64,000 bases of DNA from Brachybacterium muris (GTDB taxonomy: Bacteria > Actinomycetota > Actinomycetes > Actinomycetales > Dermabacteraceae), in the NCBI RefSeq assembly GCF_016907455.1, contig NZ_JAFBCB010000001.1, forward strand, positions 1,488,001 through 1,552,000, in the 5' to 3' direction. Positions 19,798-32,094 of this stretch are shown piece after piece (the stretch's first letter is position 1; each line of letters starts with the position of its first letter). A program made the translations under genes and the position numbers. The notes beneath the pieces were generated by a model, which worked only from the letters and a program-made list of their open reading frames with translations, had not been told where the DNA came from and made no database searches.

Positions 19798-20418
19798 ATG
19801 ACTGCATCCTCGACCCCGCGCCGTATCGGATTGACCGGAGGCATCGGCTCGGGCAAGTCCACGGTGGCCGGGATCTGGCGCGAGGCCGGGCACCGGGTGA
19901 TCGACCTGGACGCCTACTCGCGGGCCGTGCTCGACGAGCCGGGGCCGGGCGTGGAGGAGGCCGTGGCCCGCTTCGGGGAGCAGTACCGCACCGCCGGCGG
20001 CACCATCGATCGTGCGGCCCTGGCGCGGCTGGTGTTCGCCGATCCCGCAGCCCGCGCGGACCTGGAGGGGATCGTGCTGGGCCGGGTGGACCAGGCTGTG
20101 CGCGAGGAGGAGGAAGCGGCCCGTGCGGCGGGGGAGGCGGTGGTGGTCCATGACAACCCGCTGCTGCTGGAGAAGCACCGGGAGGGGGAGTACGACGCGG
20201 TGATCGGGGTGATCGCGCGGCACCGCGACCGTATCGACCGAGTGGTGCGCGACCGCGGACGTGATCGAGCGTACGTCGAGTCCGTGATGGCCGCACAGGT
20301 CACCGACCTGGAGCGGACACACCGCTGCGACCTGCTGATCCTCAACAACGCCGATCTGGGTGAGCTGCGGGAGCGGTCCCTGCGGGCGCTGCGTCGGGTC
20401 CTCGTGCCCAGGGCGTGA
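19798..20418 (+). CDS. coaE: dephospho-CoA kinase
   Basis: Phosphorylates dephospho-CoA in the last step of coenzyme A synthesis. The 206-residue protein has a P-loop near residues 13-20 (GGIGSGKS), the DLDAYSR acidic motif and a C-terminal LID region with RHRDRIDRVVRDRGRDR. It lies between a divergent TRIC gene and uvrB, in the conserved rpsA-coaE-uvrB order. Length is typical. Confidence 0.95.
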   Translation: MTASSTPRRIGLTGGIGSGKSTVAGIWREAGHRVIDLDAYSRAVLDEPGPGVEEAVARFGEQYRTAGGTIDRAALARLVFADPAARADLEGIVLGRVDQAVREEEEAARAAGEAVVVHDNPLLLEKHREGEYDAVIGVIARHRDRIDRVVRDRGRDRAYVESVMAAQVTDLERTHRCDLLILNNADLGELRERSLRALRRVLVPRA

Positions 20419-20442
20419 TGCCCGGCCGTCAGGGGCGGGACG

Positions 20443-20448
20443 TAGCAT
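20443..20448 (+). promoter_or_regulatory. -10 box of uvrB, leaderless layout
   Basis: TAGCAT lies 6 nt before the uvrB ATG, the same sequence and spacing as at coaE. No Shine-Dalgarno separates them and no LexA-type box (GAAC-N4-GTTC) is seen. Confidence 0.45.
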
Positions 20449-20454
20449 CGACCC

Positions 20455-22560
20455 ATGCGTCCTGTCACCGATCTGGTCCGCGCCGAGCACCCCTTCGAGG
20501 TGGTCTCGGAGTACTCACCCTCCGGCGATCAGCCGCAGGCGATCAAGGAGCTCACCGAGCGCATCAACAGCGGTGAGCAGGACGTGGTGCTGCTGGGTGC
20601 CACCGGCACCGGCAAGAGCGCCACCACCGCCTGGCTGATCGAGCAGGTGCAGCGCCCCACCCTGGTGATGGCGCACAACAAGACCCTCGCCGCGCAGCTG
20701 GCCAGCGAGTTCCGCGAACTGCTGCCCCACAACGCGGTGGAGTACTTCGTCTCCTACTACGACTACTACCAGCCCGAGGCGTACGTGCCGCAGTCGGACA
20801 CGTACATCGAGAAGGACTCCTCGATCAACGCCGAGGTGGAGCGGCTGCGGCACAGCGCCACGAACTCCCTGCTCACCCGGCGGGACGTGGTGGTGGTGTC
20901 CTCGGTGTCATGCATCTACGGCCTGGGCACGCCCCAGGAGTACGTGGATCGCATGGTGCGCCTGGCCCGCGGGGACCAGATGGACCGCGACGACCTCCTG
21001 CGGCGCTTCGTGGACATGCAGTACGACCGCAACGACGTGGCCTTCGAGCGCGGCACCTTCCGGGTGCGCGGCGACACGGTGGAGATCATCCCCATGTACG
21101 AGGAGCTCGCACTGCGCATCGAGTTCTTCGGCGACGAGATCGACGCACTGTACACCCTGCACCCCATGACCGGGGAGGTGATCCGGGAGGAGGACCAGAT
21201 CCACGTTTTCCCCGCCTCCCACTACGTGGCAGGTCCCGAACGGCTGGCCCGCGCGATCGACTCGATCGAGGTGGAGCTGGAGCAGCGCCTGGAGGAACTG
21301 GAAGGGCAGCAGAAGCTGCTGGAGGCGCAGCGGCTGCGGATGCGCACCAGCCACGACCTGGAGATGCTGAGGCAGACGGGCAGCACCAACGGTGTGGAGA
21401 ACTACTCGCGGCACCTGGACGGCCGCGCACCCGGTACCGCGCCGAACACCCTGCTGGACTACTTCCCCGAGGACTTCCTGCTGGTGATCGACGAGTCCCA
21501 CGTGACCGTCCCCCAGATCGGTGCGATGTTCGAGGGCGACCGCTCCCGCAAGCGCACCCTGGTGGACTTCGGGTTCCGCCTCCCCAGCGCGCTGGACAAC
21601 CGCCCGCTCACCTTCGGGGAGTTCACCGAGCGCACCGGGCAGACGGTGTACCTCTCCGCCACCCCCGCCGCCTACGAGCTGGACCGGGCCAACGGGGTGG
21701 TCGAGCAGATCATCCGCCCCACGGGCCTGGTGGACCCCGAGGTGATCGTCAAGCCCGTCAAGGGACAGATCGACGACCTGCGCGAGGAGATCGAGAAGCG
21801 GGTCGCCGCCGACGAGCGCGTGCTGGTCACCACCCTCACCAAGCGCATGGCCGAGGACCTCACCGATTATCTGCTGGAGAACGGGGTACGGGTGCAGTAC
21901 CTCCACTCCGACGTGGAGACCCTGCGCCGGGTGGAGCTGCTGCGGTCCCTGCGCAAGGGTGAGTACGACGTGCTGGTGGGCATCAACCTGCTGCGTGAGG
22001 GACTGGACCTGCCCGAGGTGTCACTGGTGTCGATCCTCGACGCCGACAAGGAGGGCTTCCTGCGCTCGCGCACCTCGCTGATCCAGACCATCGGCCGCGC
22101 GGCCCGCAACGTGTCCGGTCAGGTGCACATGTACGCCGACACCATCACCGACTCCATGCAGGCGGCGATCGACGAGACCAATCGCCGTCGTGAGAAGCAG
22201 ATCGCGTACAACACCGAGCACGGCATCGACCCCACCCCGCTGCGCAAGCGCATCGCCGACGTCACCGACATGCTGGCCCGCGAGGACATCGACACCGACA
22301 CCCTGATGTCCACCGACTACCGTTCGGGCAAGGAGCGGGTGGCCCGGGACAGGGCCCGCGCCAACGCGGTGGATGCCGTCAGCGGGCGCAGCGTGGACCT
22401 GGGCGACGACCCGGTGGGGGCGCTCACCGGGATGATCGACGAGATCACCGCACAGATGCACCAGGCGGCGGAGTCACTGCAGTTCGAGGTCGCTGCGAGG
22501 CTTCGTGACGAGGTGCAGGAGCTGAAGAAGGAGCTGCGGCGAGTTCAGCGCTCTTCGTGA
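20455..22560 (+). CDS. uvrB: excinuclease ABC subunit B
   Basis: The damage-verifying helicase of nucleotide excision repair, 701 residues. Walker A is at 48-55 (GATGTGKS), followed by the beta-hairpin motif [12 protein letters not shown], the DEAD-like DESHVTVPQ box, helicase motifs in the second RecA domain ([19 protein letters not shown]) and a C-terminal UVR domain (about 655-690) that contacts UvrC. Its last 116 bp overlap the 3' end of the minus-strand gene at 22445-23422. Confidence 0.98.
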   Translation: MRPVTDLVRAEHPFEVVSEYSPSGDQPQAIKELTERINSGEQDVVLLGATGTGKSATTAWLIEQVQRPTLVMAHNKTLAAQLASEFRELLPHNAVEYFVSYYDYYQPEAYVPQSDTYIEKDSSINAEVERLRHSATNSLLTRRDVVVVSSVSCIYGLGTPQEYVDRMVRLARGDQMDRDDLLRRFVDMQYDRNDVAFERGTFRVRGDTVEIIPMYEELALRIEFFGDEIDALYTLHPMTGEVIREEDQIHVFPASHYVAGPERLARAIDSIEVELEQRLEELEGQQKLLEAQRLRMRTSHDLEMLRQTGSTNGVENYSRHLDGRAPGTAPNTLLDYFPEDFLLVIDESHVTVPQIGAMFEGDRSRKRTLVDFGFRLPSALDNRPLTFGEFTERTGQTVYLSATPAAYELDRANGVVEQIIRPTGLVDPEVIVKPVKGQIDDLREEIEKRVAADERVLVTTLTKRMAEDLTDYLLENGVRVQYLHSDVETLRRVELLRSLRKGEYDVLVGINLLREGLDLPEVSLVSILDADKEGFLRSRTSLIQTIGRAARNVSGQVHMYADTITDSMQAAIDETNRRREKQIAYNTEHGIDPTPLRKRIADVTDMLAREDIDTDTLMSTDYRSGKERVARDRARANAVDAVSGRSVDLGDDPVGALTGMIDEITAQMHQAAESLQFEVAARLRDEVQELKKELRRVQRSS

Positions 22561-23422
22561 TCCTGGTGATCACGCGGAGCGCTACGGGGATGACGGCCAC
22601 CGCGATGACCCCGGACAGCAGCTTGTCGGGCATCGATGTCGACAGGTTGGTGAGGAACACCGTCACCCACTCCGGTTCGATGCGGCCGTTGAAGATGTTC
22701 TGCAGCTGACCGGCCGTGTGTCCGCCGAAGCCGTGGAAGCGGAGCCACAGCATCGGGGTCGCCACCACCGAGCAGCACAGCCCGACCAACAGGTGCAGCC
22801 CGATCGGCGGGGTGAGTGCGCCTCGCTGACGGAGATGGCGCCAGACGTAGCCCCATACGAGGGCGAGGGCCGCGACGGCGATGCCGATGGTGTCGAAGTA
22901 TAGCGGCAGGCCGGTCGCCCGGATGACCAGGATCCCCACCAGGTTGAGCACCACGCAGCCGGCCAGGAGCAGGAGCCTGGTCCCTTGCGCCGGTGCCGGG
23001 TCTGCGGGCGCCGGCGGCAGGGGATCCGCCGCAGGCACCGGGCCCGGCTCCGCATCCGGCGTCGGATCCCTGGTCGGCTCGTCGTCGACGTCATCGGTCG
23101 CTATCGGGCGGAGCCGGGACTCCTCGAGTGCATGCTGGATCCGTCCGCATCGATCCCGCCAGGACCGAGGGTCCGGAGCGTCCAGTGCTTCGGCGATGTC
23201 GGCGACCAGGGCACCGTCCATGCGGGAGCGGCCTGCACGGAACGTGTCGTAGACGGTGGTGCGTGCCGGGCGGGCCCGGCCCGGGTCCGTGCCCCGGGCC
23301 TCTCGCACCTGGCCCACGCGGACGGCGATCTCGGTGAAGGAGGGGGACCCGGCGGCATGGCGCAGGGCCCGGAGGTCCTCGGCGAGAGCGTCGTAGCTGT
23401 CTGTCCCTTCGACGGCGCTCAT
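22445..23422 (-). CDS. HTH-like domain fused to ECF-S-like membrane domain
   Basis: A 325-residue protein not recognised as a named family. Residues about 10-85 look like a helix-turn-helix domain of the kind seen in small actinobacterial regulators ([35 protein letters not shown]). A proline-rich linker (about 110-147) follows. The rest has four to five membrane helices (about 149-168, 174-193, 207-227, 267-284); [14 protein letters not shown] and [13 protein letters not shown] resemble the substrate-binding S components of ECF transporters. The coding 3' end runs 116 bp into uvrB on the other strand. No ECF ATPase or T component is nearby. Ligand and function are unknown; the fold call is by eye. 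Confidence 0.6.
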   Translation of the reverse strand: MSAVEGTDSYDALAEDLRALRHAAGSPSFTEIAVRVGQVREARGTDPGRARPARTTVYDTFRAGRSRMDGALVADIAEALDAPDPRSWRDRCGRIQHALEESRLRPIATDDVDDEPTRDPTPDAEPGPVPAADPLPPAPADPAPAQGTRLLLLAGCVVLNLVGILVIRATGLPLYFDTIGIAVAALALVWGYVWRHLRQRGALTPPIGLHLLVGLCCSVVATPMLWLRFHGFGGHTAGQLQNIFNGRIEPEWVTVFLTNLSTSMPDKLLSGVIAVAVIPVALRVITRITKSAELAAAPSSAPAPRHEASQRPRTAVTPPPGASVR

Positions 23423-23548
23423 CCGATCCCCTTCCTGACGACCAGGAGCGGCCTCCTTCCAGGGATCTTACCGAGAGCTTCCAGGTGCTATGGGCCCCTT
23501 GGTCCCTGTGATGGCCCAGGGCGGGATCATCGACTCAGGGAGCAGCGG

Positions 23549-23818
23549 TCAGTCGATCCGTCCGTAGGAGCTGACGTGGTCGGAGAGCGGGTTGCTGCAG
23601 GTGGGCATGTGCACCTCGACGAGGTACGCGAGCTCGAGGACGTAATGGCGGGCGCAGAACGGGTGGGCCTCGGGCCGGTCCGTGCCCGGGTAGGTCACCT
23701 GGTGGGTGGGGGTCTCGGTGCACACGGAGCGCTCCCAGCTGCAGCCCCGTGGCCGATCTCCATCGAATCCGTCGAAGACGTCGATCCCGTCGTGGGTCAG
23801 TTCACTGCGCGTCGGCAT
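23549..23818 (-). CDS. small Cys/His-containing hypothetical protein
   Basis: An 89-residue protein with no recognised family. It contains cysteines at GCSWERSVC, a CARH motif and a late HMPTC, so four Cys and several His could bind a metal. The ATG at 23818 lies inside the 3' end of the upstream gene (17-bp overlap), so the two are probably one operon. Codon composition is typical of the genome. Confidence 0.55.
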   Translation of the reverse strand: MPTRSELTHDGIDVFDGFDGDRPRGCSWERSVCTETPTHQVTYPGTDRPEAHPFCARHYVLELAYLVEVHMPTCSNPLSDHVSSYGRID

Positions 23819-24875
23819 GGCGCTCCCTCTCCTGCTGGATGTGGTGGTCGACGGCGGACTCGGCTCGCTCCATGGCAGCGGCCACGTTTGCGGGGTCCAC
23901 CGGCCTGTCGTCGTCGAGGAACTCCCCCCAACGCCTGTCGAACCGGTCCTCGAGCTCGAGCCTCCGTGCACGCTGCTCGGAGGAGGCGACACGGATCGAC
24001 ACCTGGGAGCCGTCCCCGTCGACGTCCACGATCAGGTTGCTCACGGAGGCAGGGAACGGGAGCACGCACCGGGTCCCGGTGACGTGGATGAGCAGCCAGG
24101 GGGTCTCGCGTGCTCCCGACCCCGGGTTGTCGGTGAGATGCGGGAGCACGTCATCCGCATCCAGGACCAGATCTGCCCTGTGGCCCAGGATCGTGTGTCC
24201 GGAGGTGCGGACATGGATGTAGGGCGAGAGCCCGTGGGGGAAGCCAGGGATGCTGTAGAACTGGTCGACCGGCAGGTCGCTCGCCAGGGGAACCGGGCGG
24301 TACCCGGCGATCTGGTCGTCCTGGATCATGCAGAGCATCCGCCCGATGAGCTTGCCGTCGGTTCGCAGAGGCATGTCCGCCAGTGGATGGACCGTGACGG
24401 ATACCTGGGTGTCGGCGAGGTTGGTGTCGAGCCATGCCTGCGCGTCGGCCACCCGGCGCAGTTCCGACCCGGAGCGCTCTCGCTGGTCGTACGCGGTGAT
24501 GCCGTGCCCGGCGCGCTCCAGCATCGCCTGCACCGATGTGCGCTCCCAGCTGCGTTCGCGTCGAGGTGCGGACTCAGCCTGGAGTGCGCAGAAGTGGTCG
24601 AACCACTCCTGCGCGGTCGCCGCGGGCTCGTCGAGGGTCTTCCGGTAGGGATGGAGGAAGCTGTACGGCCGACCATCGAGCAGGCACGTCATCGCGTCCT
24701 TCTCACCCGTGAGACGGACGTCGAGCTCGGCGGCGGCCGTCAGCACCCGTGCTCGCCACCGGTCGTCGTGGTGCTCGAAGTCCTCGGCGCGCAGGGTGGA
24801 CCCGTACACCGGCAGGGCATCGGGGTCCAGCAGCTCCCGGAAGGACGAGGCGGTGGAGCTGTCGCTGTGCGTCAC
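23802..24875 (-). CDS. hypothetical protein, 357 residues
   Basis: No known family was recognised. The protein is soluble and acidic, with no signal peptide or membrane helix, and a C-terminal charged helix (RRLELEDRFDRRWGEFLDDD). GTG at 24875 is preferred over upstream starts because AGGAGG stands 6 nt before it. The sequence has a long alpha/beta middle with many His and Asp (for example GFPHGLSPYIHVRTSGHTIL) and VSNLIVDVDGDGSQVSIRV near the end. It is followed by the small Cys/His gene with a 17-bp overlap. Confidence 0.6.
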   Translation of the reverse strand: MTHSDSSTASSFRELLDPDALPVYGSTLRAEDFEHHDDRWRARVLTAAAELDVRLTGEKDAMTCLLDGRPYSFLHPYRKTLDEPAATAQEWFDHFCALQAESAPRRERSWERTSVQAMLERAGHGITAYDQRERSGSELRRVADAQAWLDTNLADTQVSVTVHPLADMPLRTDGKLIGRMLCMIQDDQIAGYRPVPLASDLPVDQFYSIPGFPHGLSPYIHVRTSGHTILGHRADLVLDADDVLPHLTDNPGSGARETPWLLIHVTGTRCVLPFPASVSNLIVDVDGDGSQVSIRVASSEQRARRLELEDRFDRRWGEFLDDDRPVDPANVAAAMERAESAVDHHIQQERERHADAQ

Positions 24876-25087
24876 CGTGGATCCTCCTGTTTCGATCGGG
24901 TTACCCGTGGCTCGATGAGAGAGTCCGCCTTCTGCGGTATGACCAGGGCGTGCTCCGAGTACCCGTCGGACCGGTGGCGTGGTGCAGCACCCCGGTCCCG
25001 TCACGGTGTCCGGCGCGGGCCGGGAACGTACGGAGTCGTCCGAGAAGGCCTGCGATTCTGGTCAGAGGCGGCCCCGGGGGCGGCTGC

Positions 25088-26878
25088 CTACTTCGCGGGG
25101 GACCGTTCGGTGATCTCCAGATCCAGGGGGAAGTCGACCGGTGACCCGGGGAACAGGAGCCGCCCGGCGGCGTCGGCCGCGTCCCGGACGGCCTGGGCCG
25201 CGGCTTCTGCCTGGGATGCGGGGGCGTGCACGATCACCTCGTCGTGCAGGAAGAAGGCGAGATGGGCGCGGCGGGAGAACGCCGGCCCCGAAGCGTGGGC
25301 GGCGTCCTCGACGGGCACCTCATCGAATCCGGCGAGGGCCAGCCTGAGCGCTGCCATCCAGCTGAGCGCCCATTCGGCCGCGGTTCCCTGCACCACGAAG
25401 TTGCGGGTGAAGCGCCCGCGATCCCTGGCCGAGCGCCGGGCCCGTTCCTGTTCGGCAGGGGTGGCCTCCGGCCGGTTGGAGTGCAGTTGAGCATCGGTCC
25501 AGGACTGCTCCGGGGGAGGGCTGGAGCGGCCCAGCAGCGTGGAGACGGTCCCGCCTCGTTCCCCGGTCTCGGCGGCCTGGTCCACCAGGCGCATGGCGTT
25601 GGGGAAGGTGCGTCGCAGGCGGGGCACGATCCGGCCGCTGTCGCCGGTGGTGCCGCCGTAGAGCGCGCCCAGCACACCAACCTTCGCCTCCTGCCGGGTG
25701 GTCACCACCCCAGCGGCGACGATCCCCGCGTACAGGTCGGTTCCGGCACCGGCCCGAGCCATCGCCCGATCACCGGCCATCGCGGCCAGCACCCGCGGTT
25801 CCAGCTGGGACACGTCGGCGCTGACCAGGCGCCACCCGGGATCAGCGCGCAGGGCGGGCCGCAGTTGACGTGGGATCTGCAGTGCGCCGCCACCGCTGGA
25901 GGCCCAGCGCCCGGTGACCACCCCGCCGGGGACATAGACCGGTCGGTACCGTCCCTCGCGGACCCACTCGTCCATCCATGCCCAGCCGTTCGCCGTGAGC
26001 AGGCGGGACATCTTCTTGTACCGCAGCAGCGGCTCGATCGCCGGATGCTCGTGAACGGCGAGCTCCCAGCGGGAGGTGGAGCGCACGTCGATCCCGGCGC
26101 GATGCAGTGCCCGCAGCAGCTTGGGTGGGGAATCGATGCTCAGCAAGGGGTCGCCCAAGGCCTCCCTGACCTGCGCGGCGACCTCGACCATCAGGGTGGG
26201 GGCGTGACCGGGTCGGGGGCGGGGGCCGAGGTCCGCCGTGAGGATGCGGTCGTGCTCGGCCACGTCCCAGGGGATCCCGGCGTTCTGCAGCTCCACGGCG
26301 ATCAGTGCCCCGGCGCTCTCCGCCGCCACCAGCAGCCGCAGCCGCCCCGGATCGCGGGCGTCCTCGATCGCTCGGCGCTGGCGCTCGAACTCCTCGAGCA
26401 CATCGTCGATCGCCATCGGGACGCCGCCGCGGGTCGAGGTACCGCCATCGAGATCGAACAGCGTCGCGCCGATGGGTTCGGTCCCCACAGGAGGCAGGAC
26501 CGGGACGTCCCATCGTTCCGCAGCCCGGATCGGGCGCGGGTCAGTGACCAGCTGCGAGTGCCGCAGGACCGTATGGATCAGGCGCAGGTCGTGGCAGCGC
26601 TGCACCCGCACGCCGGAGGCGAGCAGTCCGGGGTACCAGGCGGGGGCGTCGGACCACACCCAGCGTGGGGGAGCGGCGCCCGCCTGCACGGCCCGGTGCT
26701 GCCTGCGAGTGATCTCGCTCGGCAGGTCCGCAGGTGCCAGGATGCGGGGGGAGCCCGGCGTGCCGTCATCGGCGATGTCGACGAGTGCCACCTGGCCGCC
26801 TGCCGTGCGGCCGATGGCGCACCAGGGCGGGACAGGTGCGTCGCGTTCACCGGGTCCGGTCAGACGCCCTGCATCCAC
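25088..26878 (-). CDS. family A DNA polymerase with 3'-5' exonuclease-like domain
   Basis: A second PolA-like polymerase of about 596 residues lacking the 5' nuclease domain. The C-terminal half has motif A (SADVSQLEPRVLAAMAGD), a motif B region (KVGVLGALYGG) and motif C (LHDEVIVHAP). The N-terminal part should be the exonuclease-like domain annotated in actinobacterial 'bifunctional 3'-5' exonuclease/DNA polymerase' proteins. GTG at 26878 has a GAGGGGG ribosome binding site 5 nt upstream; an earlier GTG at 26932 would add 18 residues. Function is probably in repair; it stands alone on its strand. Confidence 0.85.
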   Translation of the reverse strand: MDAGRLTGPGERDAPVPPWCAIGRTAGGQVALVDIADDGTPGSPRILAPADLPSEITRRQHRAVQAGAAPPRWVWSDAPAWYPGLLASGVRVQRCHDLRLIHTVLRHSQLVTDPRPIRAAERWDVPVLPPVGTEPIGATLFDLDGGTSTRGGVPMAIDDVLEEFERQRRAIEDARDPGRLRLLVAAESAGALIAVELQNAGIPWDVAEHDRILTADLGPRPRPGHAPTLMVEVAAQVREALGDPLLSIDSPPKLLRALHRAGIDVRSTSRWELAVHEHPAIEPLLRYKKMSRLLTANGWAWMDEWVREGRYRPVYVPGGVVTGRWASSGGGALQIPRQLRPALRADPGWRLVSADVSQLEPRVLAAMAGDRAMARAGAGTDLYAGIVAAGVVTTRQEAKVGVLGALYGGTTGDSGRIVPRLRRTFPNAMRLVDQAAETGERGGTVSTLLGRSSPPPEQSWTDAQLHSNRPEATPAEQERARRSARDRGRFTRNFVVQGTAAEWALSWMAALRLALAGFDEVPVEDAAHASGPAFSRRAHLAFFLHDEVIVHAPASQAEAAAQAVRDAADAAGRLLFPGSPVDFPLDLEITERSPAK

Positions 26879-27010
26879 GGCATCCCCCTCGTCCCTCGCT
26901 GCATCCGGTCCGTGACCGGACCGGGACCACACTACTGACAGGAGTCTCTCCCACCGCGCTGTGGATCCTCGAGCCGGAGCTGCACACCGCCCACTGAGAC
27001 AGAGCTGATG

Positions 27011-27042
27011 CAGCGGCCCCCGATCACGGTCGGGCGCCGCTG
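27011..27042 (-). terminator. terminator after the MFS gene
   Basis: CAGCGG-CC-CCCGA pairs with TCGGG-CG-CCGCTG around a short loop, 10 bp after the MFS stop codon on the minus strand. Confidence 0.6.
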
Positions 27043-27052
27043 TGCGCCCGCG

Positions 27053-28501
27053 TCAGCGGGGCAGGCCCGGACGGGAGCGGCCACCGGCCTTTCGACGGGT
27101 AGCCACCCCGACCACGACCCCCACCACCGCCAGCGCGGTCGCAGAGGCGAACATCGCCGCGTACGGAGCGGGGGAGGTCTCCCCGCGGTCCTGCAGCAGC
27201 ACCTGGAACGCCACTCCCGTCAGGGCCAGCATCACCGACTGGGTGAGGGCCTCTGCCACCTGCAGTGCAGCAGAGTTGCGGCCCTGCCGGGCGGGATGGG
27301 AGCGGCGCATGGTGAGGATCGAGGTGGAGGTGAACGCCAGACCCATCCCCAGGCCCGTGAGGCACCAGGTGAGTCCTGCCAGCCAGGGGGAGTGACCGCC
27401 CAGCAGCAAAGCGGCGGTGGCGAGGGTGCCCACGGCCATCGCTGCGGCTCCCGCCGGGATCCGGGCGCGCTCCGGCAGCATCTCGCTGCCGGCCATCCAG
27501 GCCCCGACGAACCAGGTCACGGTGGAGACGGTGAGGATCAGGCCGGCGTGTGCCGGGCTCATGCCGTATCTGGCCACCAGCTGCAGGGGCAGGTACACCT
27601 CGGCCAGCACGAAGGATGCCGCCAGCACTCCGCGCGCCATCACCAGGCGTCCCACCCGGTCCGGGGAGAACAGCACCCGGCGCGGCAGCAGTCGCGGCAC
27701 CGTGAGCGCTACCAGCACCAGTGCCACGAGCAGCAGGGGAACCGTGGCACCGGAGAGTGATCCCTCCGCCTGCTCACCGATCACCGAGAGCGCGGCCACG
27801 CCCAGGGCCGCCGCGCAGGCCGCGAGCAGCGGGGGACGGGTTGTGCTGGAGTCCGTCCCGGACGCGGACCCGGTCGGGGACCCCGTGGGGACGAGGTCGC
27901 CGTCGGCCGCTTCCTCGCCCGGCACGGAGGCGGCCCCGGTCGGGTCCTGCAGCAGCAGCCTGGCCGGCAGCACCAGGAACGGCACCGCGAGGAACACGAT
28001 CCGCCAGCCCGCCACCTCGGTGACCCAGCCGGCCAGTGCCGGGCCAACGAGGCCGGGCACCACCCACGCCGCGGAGAGCACGGTGAACATGCGCGGCTGC
28101 AGCGACGGCGGGTACAGCCGGGCGATCAGCACGTACAGCGACACCGTCACGAAGCCCATGCCCAGGCCCTGCAGTGCTCGGCCCGCCACCAGCACCGCCA
28201 TCGACGGCGCCAGGCCCACGACGAACAGGGCTGTGCAGAACACGACCAGGCCCACGGTCATCACCCGCATCGGGCCCTGCCGATCGTTCCACTGCCCGGC
28301 CACCACGATGCTCACCAGACTGGTGGCCAAGGGGGCCGCGAACACCAGCGGGTACAGGCTCACACCACCCAGCTCCTCCGCGGCGCGGGGCATCACGGTG
28401 GAGACCGCGAGCGCCTCGAAGGCCACCAGGAACGGCAGCGCCGCCAGAGCGATCGTCGAGCGGCGATGGGTGGGGGAGAACAGGGAGGGCGTGCTCACCA
28501 T
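27053..28501 (-). CDS. MFS transporter, drug-efflux type
   Basis: A 482-residue major facilitator protein with about 12-14 membrane helices. The loop between helices 2 and 3 carries GQWNDRQGPMRVM, the family's charged loop, and GRALQGLGMGF is a motif C-like stretch typical of drug/proton antiporters. A hydrophilic loop with Ser/Thr/Gly (about 200-225) splits the two halves. The start at 28501 overlaps the metallo-beta-lactamase gene stop (ATGGTGA), so the pair is co-transcribed. In M. tuberculosis an efflux gene also lies in the uvrB-uvrA interval. Confidence 0.85.
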   Translation of the reverse strand: MVSTPSLFSPTHRRSTIALAALPFLVAFEALAVSTVMPRAAEELGGVSLYPLVFAAPLATSLVSIVVAGQWNDRQGPMRVMTVGLVVFCTALFVVGLAPSMAVLVAGRALQGLGMGFVTVSLYVLIARLYPPSLQPRMFTVLSAAWVVPGLVGPALAGWVTEVAGWRIVFLAVPFLVLPARLLLQDPTGAASVPGEEAADGDLVPTGSPTGSASGTDSSTTRPPLLAACAAALGVAALSVIGEQAEGSLSGATVPLLLVALVLVALTVPRLLPRRVLFSPDRVGRLVMARGVLAASFVLAEVYLPLQLVARYGMSPAHAGLILTVSTVTWFVGAWMAGSEMLPERARIPAGAAAMAVGTLATAALLLGGHSPWLAGLTWCLTGLGMGLAFTSTSILTMRRSHPARQGRNSAALQVAEALTQSVMLALTGVAFQVLLQDRGETSPAPYAAMFASATALAVVGVVVGVATRRKAGGRSRPGLPR

Positions 28502-29172
28502 CCCCGTTCGCGCCACGTCGGCAGCTGCGGACGCTCCGCACCGAGGGTGGTGTCGTCGCCGTGCCCGGGGTACACCCAGGTCTCGTCCCCGAGGCGCTCG
28601 AAGATCCGGGCCTCGACGTCGGCCAGCAGCTGGTCGAAGCGCTCCCGGTCTCCCTGGGTGGCCCCCACCCCGCCGGGGAACAGGGAGTCTCCGGTGAACA
28701 GGTGGTCACCGTCTTCCCCGCCGCGCCACAGCAGCGCCACCGAGCCGGGGGTGTGGCCCCGCAGCGAGATCACCTCGAGGTCGTTGACGCCCACCCGCAC
28801 GACGTCGCCGTGCTGCAGGGGGGTGGTGGTGGGGGTGCGGATGTCGGGCACGTCCGCGGCACCCGCGGCCGTGCGGGCACCGGTGGCGCCCACCATGGCG
28901 GCCAGTGCTCCCACGTGGTCGTGATGGCTGTGGGTGGTGACGATGGTGTCCAGCCGGCCGGTAGGGGAGCCCTCCCGCACCAGTTCCAGCAGGCGCGGGG
29001 CGTCCGCCGCGGCGTCGATCAGCAGCTGGGCTCCGGAGACCGAGCAGGTGAGCAGGTAGGCGTTGTTGTCCATCCCGCCCACCGACGCCTTGCGGATGGT
29101 CAGGGTGGAGCACACCCGCGTGTCGGAGGTGCCACCGGGCTCGACATGACCGTCGTACTCTCTGATGTCCAT
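28495..29172 (-). CDS. metallo-beta-lactamase fold hydrolase
   Basis: A 225-residue glyoxalase II-like protein. It has the metal-binding THSHHDHVG motif, the later His in LRGHTPGS, Asp in FTGDSLFPGG and a C-terminal PGHGDDT, so both metal sites look intact. Such enzymes hydrolyse thioesters or similar bonds. ATG at 29172 is used; upstream frame overlaps uvrA and is unlikely. The gene is divergent from uvrA, the same arrangement as Rv1637c in M. tuberculosis. Confidence 0.9.
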   Translation of the reverse strand: MDIREYDGHVEPGGTSDTRVCSTLTIRKASVGGMDNNAYLLTCSVSGAQLLIDAAADAPRLLELVREGSPTGRLDTIVTTHSHHDHVGALAAMVGATGARTAAGAADVPDIRTPTTTPLQHGDVVRVGVNDLEVISLRGHTPGSVALLWRGGEDGDHLFTGDSLFPGGVGATQGDRERFDQLLADVEARIFERLGDETWVYPGHGDDTTLGAERPQLPTWRERGW

Positions 29173-29221
29173 GTCAGAAGTATCTCCGGTCGGCGCCCTC
29201 TCGTGTGTCGGGCCCCGCTCG

Positions 29222-29227
29222 TAGGAT
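29222..29227 (+). promoter_or_regulatory. -10 box of uvrA, leaderless layout
   Basis: TAGGAT with a 6-nt gap to the GTG start of uvrA. There is no Shine-Dalgarno in the gap, so translation probably begins at the 5' end of the mRNA. No SOS box is evident. Confidence 0.45.
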
Positions 29228-29233
29228 GGGCCG

Positions 29234-32092
<2,859 letters not shown>

Positions 32093-32094
32093 GC

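Noticed and set aside
29180-29233. Search for SOS (LexA) boxes before uvrA and uvrB
   Set aside because: No GAAC-N4-GTTC-like palindrome is visible near either start, so damage control by LexA is not claimed.
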